NCBI RefSeq assembly: GCF_013185195.1
Contig: NZ_JAAZWC010000010.1
Span: 1-64,000 of the forward strand
Direction: 5' to 3'
DNA length: 64,000 nt
From: Saccharibacillus qingshengii
GTDB lineage: Bacteria > Bacillota > Bacilli > Paenibacillales > Paenibacillaceae
Shown one piece after another: positions 33,118-40,817 of the stretch. Position 1 is the stretch's first letter; the number at the start of each line of letters is the position of its first letter. The position numbers and the translations under genes were made by a program. Below the pieces are notes generated by a model that made no database searches, was not told the origin of the DNA, and worked only from the letters and a program-made list of their open reading frames with translations.

Positions 33118-34227
33118 TCAATGGGCCGCAGACGGTTTGCCCGGAGCGCCTGTCTGCTGCGCAGCGGAAGCTGGAACCAGGTTCGCCGGCTGCAGATAGG
33201 TCCGCAGCAGCGTAATCGCCCAGGTAACCAGCGCGATCAGCAGCAGATGCCAGACGAATACACCCGCTCCGCCTCCGTTGTAGATCAGACGCATAAAGCC
33301 CTGAATGCCGTTTGGCGCCGGCAGGAAGCTGCCGAGATGCCGATAGAACGGCGCCAGCATGGCCGCCGGGATAATATTGCCCGCCGTCATGAGCTGAAGC
33401 GGCACAAGCGCCACATTGAACAGCGGGGCCACATTGCCCAGCAGCGCGAAGCTCATCTGGGTCAGGCAGGCGCTTGCCAGGAAGACGCAGCTGAGCATCA
33501 GCCACATGCTCCATAGCGGTGCGGCCGGCTCTACAAACAGCCGGGCCACGCTCACGATCACAAGCGGGGCGGCGGCGGAAATCAGCAGCAGAAGCAGCTG
33601 GCGGCTCCAGAAAATCGCCCATTTTCCTGTACGATGCTTCATGATCTGCGCCGTGATGTTGAATTGGATATTCATGGTCATCATCGCGATATACGGAATA
33701 AATCCGAGGATCATCGGCAGCATCGTGACGGCAAAGTTGCTCTGGTCATGCGTCTTGACGATTTCGGCCTGTACCGGCATATTCGCGCTTCCTCCGGCAA
33801 TCGCCGTATTCATGCCTTCGGTCAGCTGCGAGGCCGCGCCTTCCATCATCGCGGCCGCCACTTCGGACGTTCCCTGATTGATCGTGTAGACGAGCTTGGC
33901 CGAACCTTGTTGAAGCGACGCCGCGAAGTCGGCCGGAATACGGATCACCATCGAATAGTCTCCGCTGTCCATCGCGGATACGGCTTGGTCCAGATCGGCG
34001 ACGATTTCCGTGCCAAAAGGCGCGGAAGTCTCGATCTGCTGGGAGATGGCGGCACCGGCTTCGCCGGCCTCATTGACGATTGCCACCTGCAGACGGTCGA
34101 TCCGCTGGGTCGCATCCTGATAACCGGTCATCCACAGCAGCACGAACAGCAGCGGAACGAACAGCGCGAAGACGACCCCGATCCGGGTCGTCGTGATACT
34201 CATCATGGTCTTGAAAGCCTGTTTCAT
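33118..34227 (-). CDS. ABC-2/YhgE-Pip-like membrane protein (DUF3533 type)
   Basis: A 369-residue membrane protein resembling YhgE/Pip and ABC-2 export permeases. One N-terminal transmembrane helix (about 15-35) precedes a large extracellular domain (about 38-165), then about five more helices, with the conserved NGIQGFMRLIYN segment near the C-terminus. It carries no ATPase domain and no ATPase gene lies next door, so it is a DUF3533/YhgE-like protein rather than a complete exporter. It is preceded by a MarR gene with a shared operator motif, so export of a toxic compound sensed by MarR is a fair inference. Confidence 0.85.
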   Translation of the reverse strand: MKQAFKTMMSITTTRIGVVFALFVPLLFVLLWMTGYQDATQRIDRLQVAIVNEAGEAGAAISQQIETSAPFGTEIVADLDQAVSAMDSGDYSMVIRIPADFAASLQQGSAKLVYTINQGTSEVAAAMMEGAASQLTEGMNTAIAGGSANMPVQAEIVKTHDQSNFAVTMLPMILGFIPYIAMMTMNIQFNITAQIMKHRTGKWAIFWSRQLLLLLISAAAPLVIVSVARLFVEPAAPLWSMWLMLSCVFLASACLTQMSFALLGNVAPLFNVALVPLQLMTAGNIIPAAMLAPFYRHLGSFLPAPNGIQGFMRLIYNGGGAGVFVWHLLLIALVTWAITLLRTYLQPANLVPASAAQQTGAPGKPSAAH

Positions 34228-34293
34228 TAAAAAAATTCTCTCCTCTTGTAAGTCGGGCCTGTATCAAACAGTGACTCAAATTTAAATGGTTGA

Positions 34294-34306
34294 ATGTGCA
34301 TCTATT
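34294..34306. promoter_or_regulatory. Candidate MarR operator copy 1 (ATGTGCATCTATT)
   Basis: The 13-mer ATGTGCATCTATT lies 67 bp upstream of the YhgE-like gene and recurs exactly at 34802-34814 upstream of the MarR gene, suggesting one regulator controls both. Confidence 0.6.
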
Positions 34307-34319
34307 TGGATAAAAAAAG

Positions 34320-34745
34320 TCATCCGGATACATTGCCGAAAATTCGGTCCAGTACCCGAATGAACAAATTCAACTCTTCTTCTGTCAGTCCTTCGATCGC
34401 TCCCCGGTTCTGCGCTTCCATCAGCGGAGTCAGCATCTGCTCGACTTTCCGTCCTTTTTCCGTCAAATACACCAGCACGCTTCGCCGGTCGGACGGGTTG
34501 CTTCGGCGCACGATCATCTTTTTGTATTCCAGCTTGTCCAGCACTTTGCTGATCGAAGTCTGGTCGCGGGAATGAACCTCGGCCAGCTTTTTCTGCGACA
34601 CGCCGTCGGCCAGCGTCAAGCGGTGCAGCACGCCGTACTGTTCGGGGGTCATGTCTTCCGAAGAAGTCACCTTGCCTGCTCGTTTGGCGTAAGCCAGATA
34701 GGTGCGCGACAGCAGAAAGCCCAGCGTATCGGCAGTATTGTCCAT
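34320..34745 (-). CDS. MarR-family transcriptional regulator
   Basis: A 141-residue winged-helix repressor. The DNA-binding region reads GVSQKKLAEVHSRDQTSISKVLDKLEYKKMI with the wing NPSDRRSVLVYLTEKG. The C-terminal helices form the dimer interface. Of the candidate starts I use the ATG at 34745, because AAGGAG is 7 nt away; the ATG at 34751 is only 1 nt away. It precedes the YhgE-like gene by 92 bp and both promoters carry the same 13-mer, so it probably represses itself and that gene. The ligand is unknown. Confidence 0.92.
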   Translation of the reverse strand: MDNTADTLGFLLSRTYLAYAKRAGKVTSSEDMTPEQYGVLHRLTLADGVSQKKLAEVHSRDQTSISKVLDKLEYKKMIVRRSNPSDRRSVLVYLTEKGRKVEQMLTPLMEAQNRGAIEGLTEEELNLFIRVLDRIFGNVSG

Positions 34746-34801
34746 CTTCATTCTCCTTTGACGGGTGAGCAAGCTTTATGTTCGGCCGCCTCGATAATTG
34801 C

Positions 34802-34853
34802 ATGTGCATCTATTGCATCTGCTATTATATCGGGCGAATCGGGGAAAAGTCAA
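34802..34853 (-). promoter_or_regulatory. marR promoter with overlapping operator copy 2
   Basis: -35 TTGACT (34848-34853) and -10 TATAAT (34824-34829) are 18 bp apart on the minus strand. The shared 13-mer ATGTGCATCTATT (34802-34814) sits just downstream of the -10, over the start point, a repressing position. Confidence 0.7.
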
Positions 34854-34854
34854 T

Positions 34855-35079
34855 TTAAAATGTAAAAGGCTTTTGCATGACCAATCCGATCAGCCGGGTT
34901 CGAAGCGTCTGCGCCGCATCGCTGCGTTCCATCCGCATACGCCGGCTCAGCTCCGCGATATCCGGTTCGAGCAGCGCCACCACTTCCAGCAGCGCGTCTG
35001 GATCTCCCGCACGCGAACGTTCAACCAGGCTTACGAATTCAGCGTCCGGCGCAGATGCTCCAGCGATTTGTGTTTCCAT
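34855..35079 (-). CDS. RsoA-like region-2 half of a split sigma factor
   Basis: A 74-residue protein that I read as a helix-turn-helix/sigma region-2-like domain (HTH_16 type), similar in size and order to B. subtilis RsoA. The core runs EFVSLVERSRAGDPDALLEVV and then DIAELSRRMRM. Its start lies 49 bp inside the end of the sigma region-4 gene, a strong sign of translational coupling. AGGGGG precedes the ATG. In B. subtilis, RsoA supplies region-2 function to SigO; the same cooperation is inferred here, not shown. Confidence 0.7.
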   Translation of the reverse strand: METQIAGASAPDAEFVSLVERSRAGDPDALLEVVALLEPDIAELSRRMRMERSDAAQTLRTRLIGLVMQKPFTF

Positions 35080-35366
35080 TTGTTCACCCCCTGCTGGCTG
35101 ATCCGCATCATATCGGCTGTTTCCGCTTCCGTTTTCCCCTGCAAAAATAACGATTCCATTACCTCTCTGCCTTTGTCAAAAGGAATCGAATCGATCCACT
35201 CGTAGACGGACCGTTCCGTCTCTTGCGGGTCGTAGGCCGGCAGGCGTTCCCATTCTTCCGATTCGACCGCGTTTCTTTCCCGGCACAGCCGCTTTCGTTG
35301 ATGATAAGCCTCACGCCAGGCCGTTCGCTGAAGTTCTTCCCGATAATATCCGATCGTCTCCCGCAT
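35031..35366 (-). CDS. Sigma-70 region 4 protein (SigO-like half of a split sigma factor)
   Basis: A 111-residue sigma-family protein with region 4 at the C-terminus: SIPFDKGREVMESLFLQGKT followed by the helix-turn-helix ETADMMRISQQGVNKWKHKS. No canonical region 2 (-10 recognition) is present in the short Arg-rich N-terminal part, so it probably needs the overlapping downstream gene to work as a complete sigma factor. GAGAGGAG precedes the ATG. A SOS-box-like palindrome lies just upstream, over the likely start point, suggesting control of the pair by LexA; that is inference. Confidence 0.8.
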   Translation of the reverse strand: MRETIGYYREELQRTAWREAYHQRKRLCRERNAVESEEWERLPAYDPQETERSVYEWIDSIPFDKGREVMESLFLQGKTEAETADMMRISQQGVNKWKHKSLEHLRRTLNS

Positions 35367-35395
35367 CGCCCTTCATCTCCTCTCAAGTCGGATAA

Positions 35396-35424
35396 GAACA
35401 AATGTTCCTATTATCTATATTATA
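35396..35424 (-). promoter_or_regulatory. Split-sigma promoter with LexA/SOS-like box
   Basis: TATAAT (35419-35424, minus) is followed just downstream by the palindrome GAACAAATGTTC (35396-35407), matching GAAC-N4-GTTC, the B. subtilis-type LexA (DinR) box. The -35 is weak. Confidence 0.55.
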
Positions 35425-35518
35425 AACTTTGCCTTTTGGATAGAACCATTTCCCGGAAAAGGCACAACGTTTAACGAAACGGAACATACATCGATAGAGG
35501 GGTTTTTTATTTTTTTGG

Positions 35519-35530
35519 ACAACCGGTTGT
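35519..35530. promoter_or_regulatory. Perfect 12-bp palindrome ACAACCGGTTGT (candidate operator)
   Basis: It lies 92 bp upstream of the DUF4127 gene, after a T-rich run. The central CCGG with flanking TTG/CAA halves resembles LacI-family operators, but no regulator is adjacent. Confidence 0.45.
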
Positions 35531-35621
35531 AAAAGGAGCCGAATTCCCTCCTTCTGTAATGAAGACGGTAATCGCCGCCAGCGGGCGGCGGAGCCGAATC
35601 GAACAACAAGGAGCGATTACG

Positions 35622-37421
35622 ATGAAAAAAGTGGTATATGTACCTTTGGACGACCGTCCGGCCAATCTCGACGATGTGATTCTGCAGGGAAAAGCGGCGG
35701 GGCTGCAGGTTCTGACGCCGGAAGCGTCTGTTATTCGCAACCGTATGGACGATACGGGCGAGATCGAAGGCACCGAAGTGGTCGGAACGAGCGGCGCGGT
35801 ATACGGCGACCCGGCCGGTGTGCAGCAGTTCTTGCAGCAGCATGCCGCGGAAGCCGACGGCTTCATTATCTCGACCGATATGCTGGTCTACGGCGGGCTG
35901 ATCGGCAGCCGTCGCCTGCGCGACGATGCCGGCGGCGACTATCCGAATTACGATCCGGCCGTCGACGGTCTGCTGGGCACGGTCGCCGGGCTGAAGCGCG
36001 ATTATCCCGACAAGCCGGTCTTCCTGCTCGATACGGTCATGCGGCTGGCAACCACGACGATGGCCGAAGGACTCAGCATCGAAGTGTACAACGAATCCCG
36101 GGCCTTGACGATGAAGCCGCGGCTTGCGCAGACCGAATTCGATGCGATCCTGAGCGGCTATGATTTGAAACCGGACGGGACCCCGTACGAAGAGACCGTC
36201 CATCTGAACAAGGAGCGGTATTACAATGCGCGCCGCCACAAATTCAAGACGAACCGCCGGGTGCTGGAGACGCTCCTTCGGGATGCCGGTATCGACTTTG
36301 CCGCAATCGGCGTGGACGACGCTTCGACTCAGGGCGTGCAGGCAAACGAAATCGACTGGATCGAAGCGCGCATCGACGAATGGCTCGGCGGCAGCGGCGG
36401 ACAGAATCCCGAACGCGCCGTCATTCTGCCCGATGCCGACGGCTTGGGCCATGTCCTGATGGCCCGGATGGCCGCCCGTCTGCACGCGGATACGACCACG
36501 CCCGCAAAGCCGGTTGTAGCGGTTCGCTACTTCGGCCGGGACGGAGCCGAAATCGTCAATCCGTACGAGTATATGGACGTACACCAGAACATCCTGCGGC
36601 ATATCGATATCGCGGGCGGCACCTACGTCAGTGACGGACGTTCGCCGATCGCGCCGCCGGTCGAAGCGGCGGATACGCCGTTCGAGCTGGAACTGGTCGC
36701 ATTGACCGGCGAAGACGTCATTGGCGAAGCCGTCGCGCATATCGAAGCCAACCGCGCCGCGCAGATCCCGACGCTTGTCGTCGATTTCACGCGGGGCGGC
36801 TCGGCGGGTCTCGTCGTAACGCCGGTGCTGCTGAATTCGCCGGCAGTCGGCAGTCTGCTGGGCTACAGCGCCTGGAACACGGCCGGCAACAAGATCGGCA
36901 TGTCGCTTGGCATGGCGCTGTCCCGCTTCTTTTTCCTTCGCCGGGAAACCCAGGAGCGTCCGCTCGGCCTCGCGCTCGACGCGCACGGCTCGCTGCTGTT
37001 CAAGCGTTTCCTCAAAGACTATTTGTACAAATCGCTTGAGATCGGCGTCATCCGCACCGAATCTCGCGCCCGCACGCCGTACACAAACGTGACCGCCGAC
37101 CAGAATATGCGGATCTTCAACACGCCGGAAGATTACGACTTCCTGACGCAGCTGCTGCGTACCGACATGCAGACGCGCACGCAGGAACTTGCCGCCATGC
37201 CGGCTTTTGGGATCGGCACAAGTTCCCCGGCCTGCGCCATTCGCCGCTTCGGCGTTCCCGAAGGCGAAGCAGGCCCGAACTCCCGCGACTGGCGCTACGC
37301 GCAGTACGCCGCCGCGCTGCTGCCGGAGACCAACCCGAACTTCATCTGGTGGCGCGCGTTCGAGATCACGCTGAATCCCGAGATCGATCTGGAACGGACC
37401 TCGCAGGGAGCCTGCGAGTAA
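35622..37421 (+). CDS. DUF4127 family protein
   Basis: A 599-residue cytosolic protein of the DUF4127 family; the activity is unknown. Typical features are the opening KKVVYVPLDDRPANLDDV, TDMLVYGGLIGSR, and an ILPDADGLGHVLMARMAARL segment in the second third. The C-terminal half has LGYSAWNTAGNKIGMSLGMAL and NPNFIWWRAFEI. The family often lies near sugar-metabolism genes, but none is adjacent here. AAGGAG is 8 nt before the ATG. A candidate operator palindrome lies upstream. No signal peptide is seen. Confidence 0.9.
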   Translation: MKKVVYVPLDDRPANLDDVILQGKAAGLQVLTPEASVIRNRMDDTGEIEGTEVVGTSGAVYGDPAGVQQFLQQHAAEADGFIISTDMLVYGGLIGSRRLRDDAGGDYPNYDPAVDGLLGTVAGLKRDYPDKPVFLLDTVMRLATTTMAEGLSIEVYNESRALTMKPRLAQTEFDAILSGYDLKPDGTPYEETVHLNKERYYNARRHKFKTNRRVLETLLRDAGIDFAAIGVDDASTQGVQANEIDWIEARIDEWLGGSGGQNPERAVILPDADGLGHVLMARMAARLHADTTTPAKPVVAVRYFGRDGAEIVNPYEYMDVHQNILRHIDIAGGTYVSDGRSPIAPPVEAADTPFELELVALTGEDVIGEAVAHIEANRAAQIPTLVVDFTRGGSAGLVVTPVLLNSPAVGSLLGYSAWNTAGNKIGMSLGMALSRFFFLRRETQERPLGLALDAHGSLLFKRFLKDYLYKSLEIGVIRTESRARTPYTNVTADQNMRIFNTPEDYDFLTQLLRTDMQTRTQELAAMPAFGIGTSSPACAIRRFGVPEGEAGPNSRDWRYAQYAAALLPETNPNFIWWRAFEITLNPEIDLERTSQGACE

Positions 37422-37674
37422 AACCTGACGCGGAAGCGGATGGATAGCTCAACAGGGCTGGATGCAATTTTGAAGCGGCGTTGGGCTAAGCCATTCGTAC
37501 GGAAGCAGGCTGCGCGATGAAGCGGGCTTGGCGATAAGTACGAACGCAGGCTTTGTGATGGGGCGGGCTTGCCGATAGGACGGGCTTTCGCGGCAGGGCA
37601 AGCTTCTCGCCTACCGGCAGGCTGCGGCAGTCGGCAAGCCGCGCCGCGCGGAAAGCTTCGGAATCGGACAAATC

Positions 37675-37712
37675 AAAACCTCGAATCCCGCTGCGGGATT
37701 CGAGGTTTTTTG
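37675..37712. terminator. Intrinsic terminator, bidirectional in form
   Basis: A long stem (37675-37691 with 37693-37709) with T-run on the plus strand and A-run on the left. It lies 254 bp past DUF4127 and 328 bp past the convergent pnkp, so it could serve both. Confidence 0.75.
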
Positions 37713-37794
37713 TTTCGGCTTTTTTGCTGGAGAAGAGGATCGGGAACGGGGCGGCGCGAGAACGGCCCTCTTCCTGCGACCGTCCGCGCCAGAG

Positions 37795-38035
37795 CAAAAT
37801 AACAGCGTAAGGACCGTTATTTCCATTCACCTGTCTTCGCTACGCGAAATAACGGCGTGGGGACAGCTATTTCCCTCCCACTGTCCTCTCTGCGCGAAAT
37901 AACGGCGTGGGGACAGCTATTTCCACGATCTGCCGCCGAAAACTCCTGTTTTCCGCAAAATAACTGCCTCTGCGCAATTATTTGTGATCCCGGCGGCTTT
38001 TTAGCCAAAATAAGTGTCCTTCTGCCGTTAATTCC
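37795..38035. repeat. Five AAATAAC..TATTT palindromic intergenic repeat units
   Basis: Units spaced about 45-55 bp apart share AAATAAC-N-GC, a variable spacer and a GTTATTTCC-like half. Two units, near 37847 and 37897, are almost identical over about 30 bp. They fill the gap between DUF4127 and pnkp. Same family as at 241-333 and 5766-5957. Confidence 0.7.
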
Positions 38036-38039
38036 GACT

Positions 38040-40817
38040 CTACAGCCGCGGATCGATCTCTTTCTCCCCCGCCACTTCGAACAGCAGGTCCGAAGCGGCT
38101 TCGCGGTATTCCGCGTGCTCGGGCGAGATATCGTCGATCGGGACGGACAGCATGCGCAGGCCGAGGCGGTGCTCCTCGATCGAGGTGCGCAGCTTGCGCT
38201 GGATGCTTTTCTGCTTGATCAGCTTGGCGTATTTGTGCGGGAAGCGGTAATCGTAGCCGTACACGATGCTCAGGTAATCGGCGTTGCGCACTTTCATGTT
38301 CGGCGCGACGCCGCCTTGCGGAAGCTCCGGCTTGATGACGACGCCTTCCATGCCGCGCTCGGACGTCAGCTCATTGAAAAAGGCTGAGGCCCGTTCGTAA
38401 GCATCGTCTGCCGCCAGATCGAGCGTCAGCAGGCTGTCGTCCGACAGGAACGCGTACAGGTCGGACTGCTTGCGCGTCAAGCCCGGCAGTTCTTCGCGGC
38501 CGTCGGCGTACACGATCTTGAGCAGGCCGAACGGCTTGTAAGCCGCTTCGCCCGCCTGCGCGTACAGCCCGAGCTGGCGCTCGTAGACGGCGCGCGCTTC
38601 TTCATGGACGTCCAGCGGCATGCGCGCCTGGCGGATGTCATGCACGTATTTGTACGTCTGGTACGTACCGCTGCCGTATTTCTCATTCAGCTTCGCTTTG
38701 GACGAATGGATGCGGTCGACGCCGAATCCGCTTTCTTCGTAGTCCGAAGTCAGGCGGTCCAGCGCCTGCTCGAAGCCCTGCTCGCGCAGGAAAGACAGTT
38801 CGCTCTTCAGCGCTTCGCCGATCGGGCGGAACTGCCGCTCGATCAGTCCTTCGCCGAGCGCGTGCCACGGCATCAATTCGCCGTCGAGGATCAGCATCCG
38901 TATCCCGTGCTCCTCCATATAGGAGCCGAAGCGTTCGATCAGCGCCGCGTGGATCTGCGTCAGATCCACGCTCTTGATCTTGTAGCCGTTGCGGCTGACG
39001 GCGAAGCTCTCTTCCGGCGAGCGATGCAGATACAGATTGCAGCGCGAGCCCATGTATTTGGGCTGGAGCACCACTTCGCGGACGCCGTGGCCGCGGAAAT
39101 AATCCAGCCCGCGCCGCAGCGATTCCAGTTCGCCGGCGCCCAGGTCTTTGTCGGACGGCGACATCGTGCCGGAGACGAAGTTGATCTTGTGGCGCGAGAT
39201 ATAGCGCAGGCGGCGCAGGTCTTCATCGCTCAGCTCGCGAGGCTGAATGCGGCGTTGATGCACGAACAGCGTGTGCAGTTCTTCCGAAATCGCGGCGTTC
39301 GCGGCTTTGTGCGATCTGAAGAACGGCTTGTAGCCCATGCTGACCGAAGTCAGCAGATTGCCGTGCACCGCGCCGGTATCGAGGTGCAGCTTGTTCTTGA
39401 GCCGGAACGCCTGCTTCGCGGCGACGTGGCCGAACAGGTGATACGGGTGGTTGCCGACGGCGTCCCGCCGGAGGAACGCCAGCTGTTCTTCCTTCGGCAG
39501 GTCGGGGCGCAGCCGGAACGTGCGCTGATGGCGCTGCGCATAGGCGCCGAGCTTGCCGATGTATTTGTTCTCGCACGGCGCGTGCGTGACGTAGAAGGAC
39601 GGCTGCCCTTCGCCGACGCCGATCCGGCGATAGAACGGCCGCGAAGCTTCGACCAGCTCGTCGAACTTGGCGCGCAGCGCTCCGTCTTCTTCCAGAACCG
39701 GGATCGAATCGAAGTAGCTGTCGAGCAGTTCGCCGTCCACGCCGGAAATTTCGCCGCGCAGATATTTGTACACGAAGTTCTCGTGGTTGCCTTTGACCAG
39801 CAGAAAATGCTTGCGGTTCGCATGCAGGAACTCGATCGTCTCGCGTGTCCGTTTGCCTTTGTCGATCCAGTCGCCGGCCAGAATAAAGTCCGTATCCGCC
39901 AGCTTCTCCGGCAGGATCAGCTGTCCGTCTTCGAACGTGCAGCCGTAATCGAGCAGCAGTCCCCGAAGCGCATCCACGCTCTCGTGCACGTCGCCGATCA
40001 CGATCGAGCCGCGGCCCTGCGGCAGGATGCAGCCGACGTAGGACTCCTGATTCTCGACGACGACGGTATACCCGGTCGACTCTTCCGAAGAAGAGGATAC
40101 TTCCGAAGAAGCCGACCCAGCTTCTCCTGCGCTCCCCGAAATCCCTACAGCCCCTGTCGTCCCAGCCGCCCCTGTCGCCTCTGCCGCCTCTGTCGCCTCT
40201 GCCGTCTCCACCGTCCCCGCCCCTGTCGCCGCTGCCGGACCTGCCGATCCGCCAAGACCAAAGTCTTTCGCTTTGACCCGGTGCACCGCGTCGTAGCCTT
40301 CTCTCGCCAGCGCCGGCAGCACGTCTTTTTTGAGCCGGTTGATATGGGTCGAGATCAGCCTCTTCGAGCGCTCCGACGCGTAATAATCGCTGCGTTTGCG
40401 GTAATCGAACACGACCGCTTCAACGTTGTAATGGTTCTCCTCGGCGATCGCCCGCACCTGCTGGCGAAAATCTTCGGACAAACCGGTCGTATCGACAATC
40501 ACGAATTCCGCGTTGATCGGAAATGTCGTCGCAAGCTTCAGCCGCTCGAACAGCAGCGCAAACGTCTGCTCGCTCGCTTCCAGCATGACCGAGTCGTATT
40601 TGTCGTACTCATAGCCGAGCATCTCCTGCCGAATCCGGTCGGACGACAGCAGCTGCACGTTGCCGTGCAGGCCGCGCTCGGGGGTGTCCAGCTTGAGCTT
40701 CGGCAGCAGCACGCGTTCGGCGAACGTCGTCTTGCCGCATTCGGTCGGTCCGATCAGCATGAGGATGGTATGGACTTTCGTGCGGATTTCCAGCGTTTTA
40801 GGCATGAATTCGTTCAT
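38040..40817 (-). CDS. pnkp: Pnkp RNA-repair enzyme (kinase-phosphatase-ligase)
   Basis: Bacterial Pnkp: 5'-OH kinase, 2',3'-phosphatase and ATP-dependent adenylyltransferase/ligase domains in one 925-residue chain. The kinase P-loop is GPTECGKT (23-30). The phosphatase carries the metallophosphoesterase motifs GDVHE (275-279), GDWIDKG (315-321) and GNHE (343-346). The ligase nucleotidyl lysine is in QPKYMGSR (K587), with LDGELMPW further on. A low-complexity Ala/Gly/Thr/Glu/Ser linker (about 187-249) between kinase and phosphatase is unusual; Cth Pnkp is shorter, about 870 residues. It overlaps hen1 by 20 bp. With Hen1 it should heal, methylate and seal cleaved RNA. Confidence 0.95.
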   Translation of the reverse strand: MNEFMPKTLEIRTKVHTILMLIGPTECGKTTFAERVLLPKLKLDTPERGLHGNVQLLSSDRIRQEMLGYEYDKYDSVMLEASEQTFALLFERLKLATTFPINAEFVIVDTTGLSEDFRQQVRAIAEENHYNVEAVVFDYRKRSDYYASERSKRLISTHINRLKKDVLPALAREGYDAVHRVKAKDFGLGGSAGPAAATGAGTVETAEATEAAEATGAAGTTGAVGISGSAGEAGSASSEVSSSSEESTGYTVVVENQESYVGCILPQGRGSIVIGDVHESVDALRGLLLDYGCTFEDGQLILPEKLADTDFILAGDWIDKGKRTRETIEFLHANRKHFLLVKGNHENFVYKYLRGEISGVDGELLDSYFDSIPVLEEDGALRAKFDELVEASRPFYRRIGVGEGQPSFYVTHAPCENKYIGKLGAYAQRHQRTFRLRPDLPKEEQLAFLRRDAVGNHPYHLFGHVAAKQAFRLKNKLHLDTGAVHGNLLTSVSMGYKPFFRSHKAANAAISEELHTLFVHQRRIQPRELSDEDLRRLRYISRHKINFVSGTMSPSDKDLGAGELESLRRGLDYFRGHGVREVVLQPKYMGSRCNLYLHRSPEESFAVSRNGYKIKSVDLTQIHAALIERFGSYMEEHGIRMLILDGELMPWHALGEGLIERQFRPIGEALKSELSFLREQGFEQALDRLTSDYEESGFGVDRIHSSKAKLNEKYGSGTYQTYKYVHDIRQARMPLDVHEEARAVYERQLGLYAQAGEAAYKPFGLLKIVYADGREELPGLTRKQSDLYAFLSDDSLLTLDLAADDAYERASAFFNELTSERGMEGVVIKPELPQGGVAPNMKVRNADYLSIVYGYDYRFPHKYAKLIKQKSIQRKLRTSIEEHRLGLRMLSVPIDDISPEHAEYREAASDLLFEVAGEKEIDPRL

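Noticed and set aside
37795-38035. CRISPR array
   Set aside because: Units are palindromic with variable halves and lack constant repeats alternating with unique spacers; no cas genes are present.
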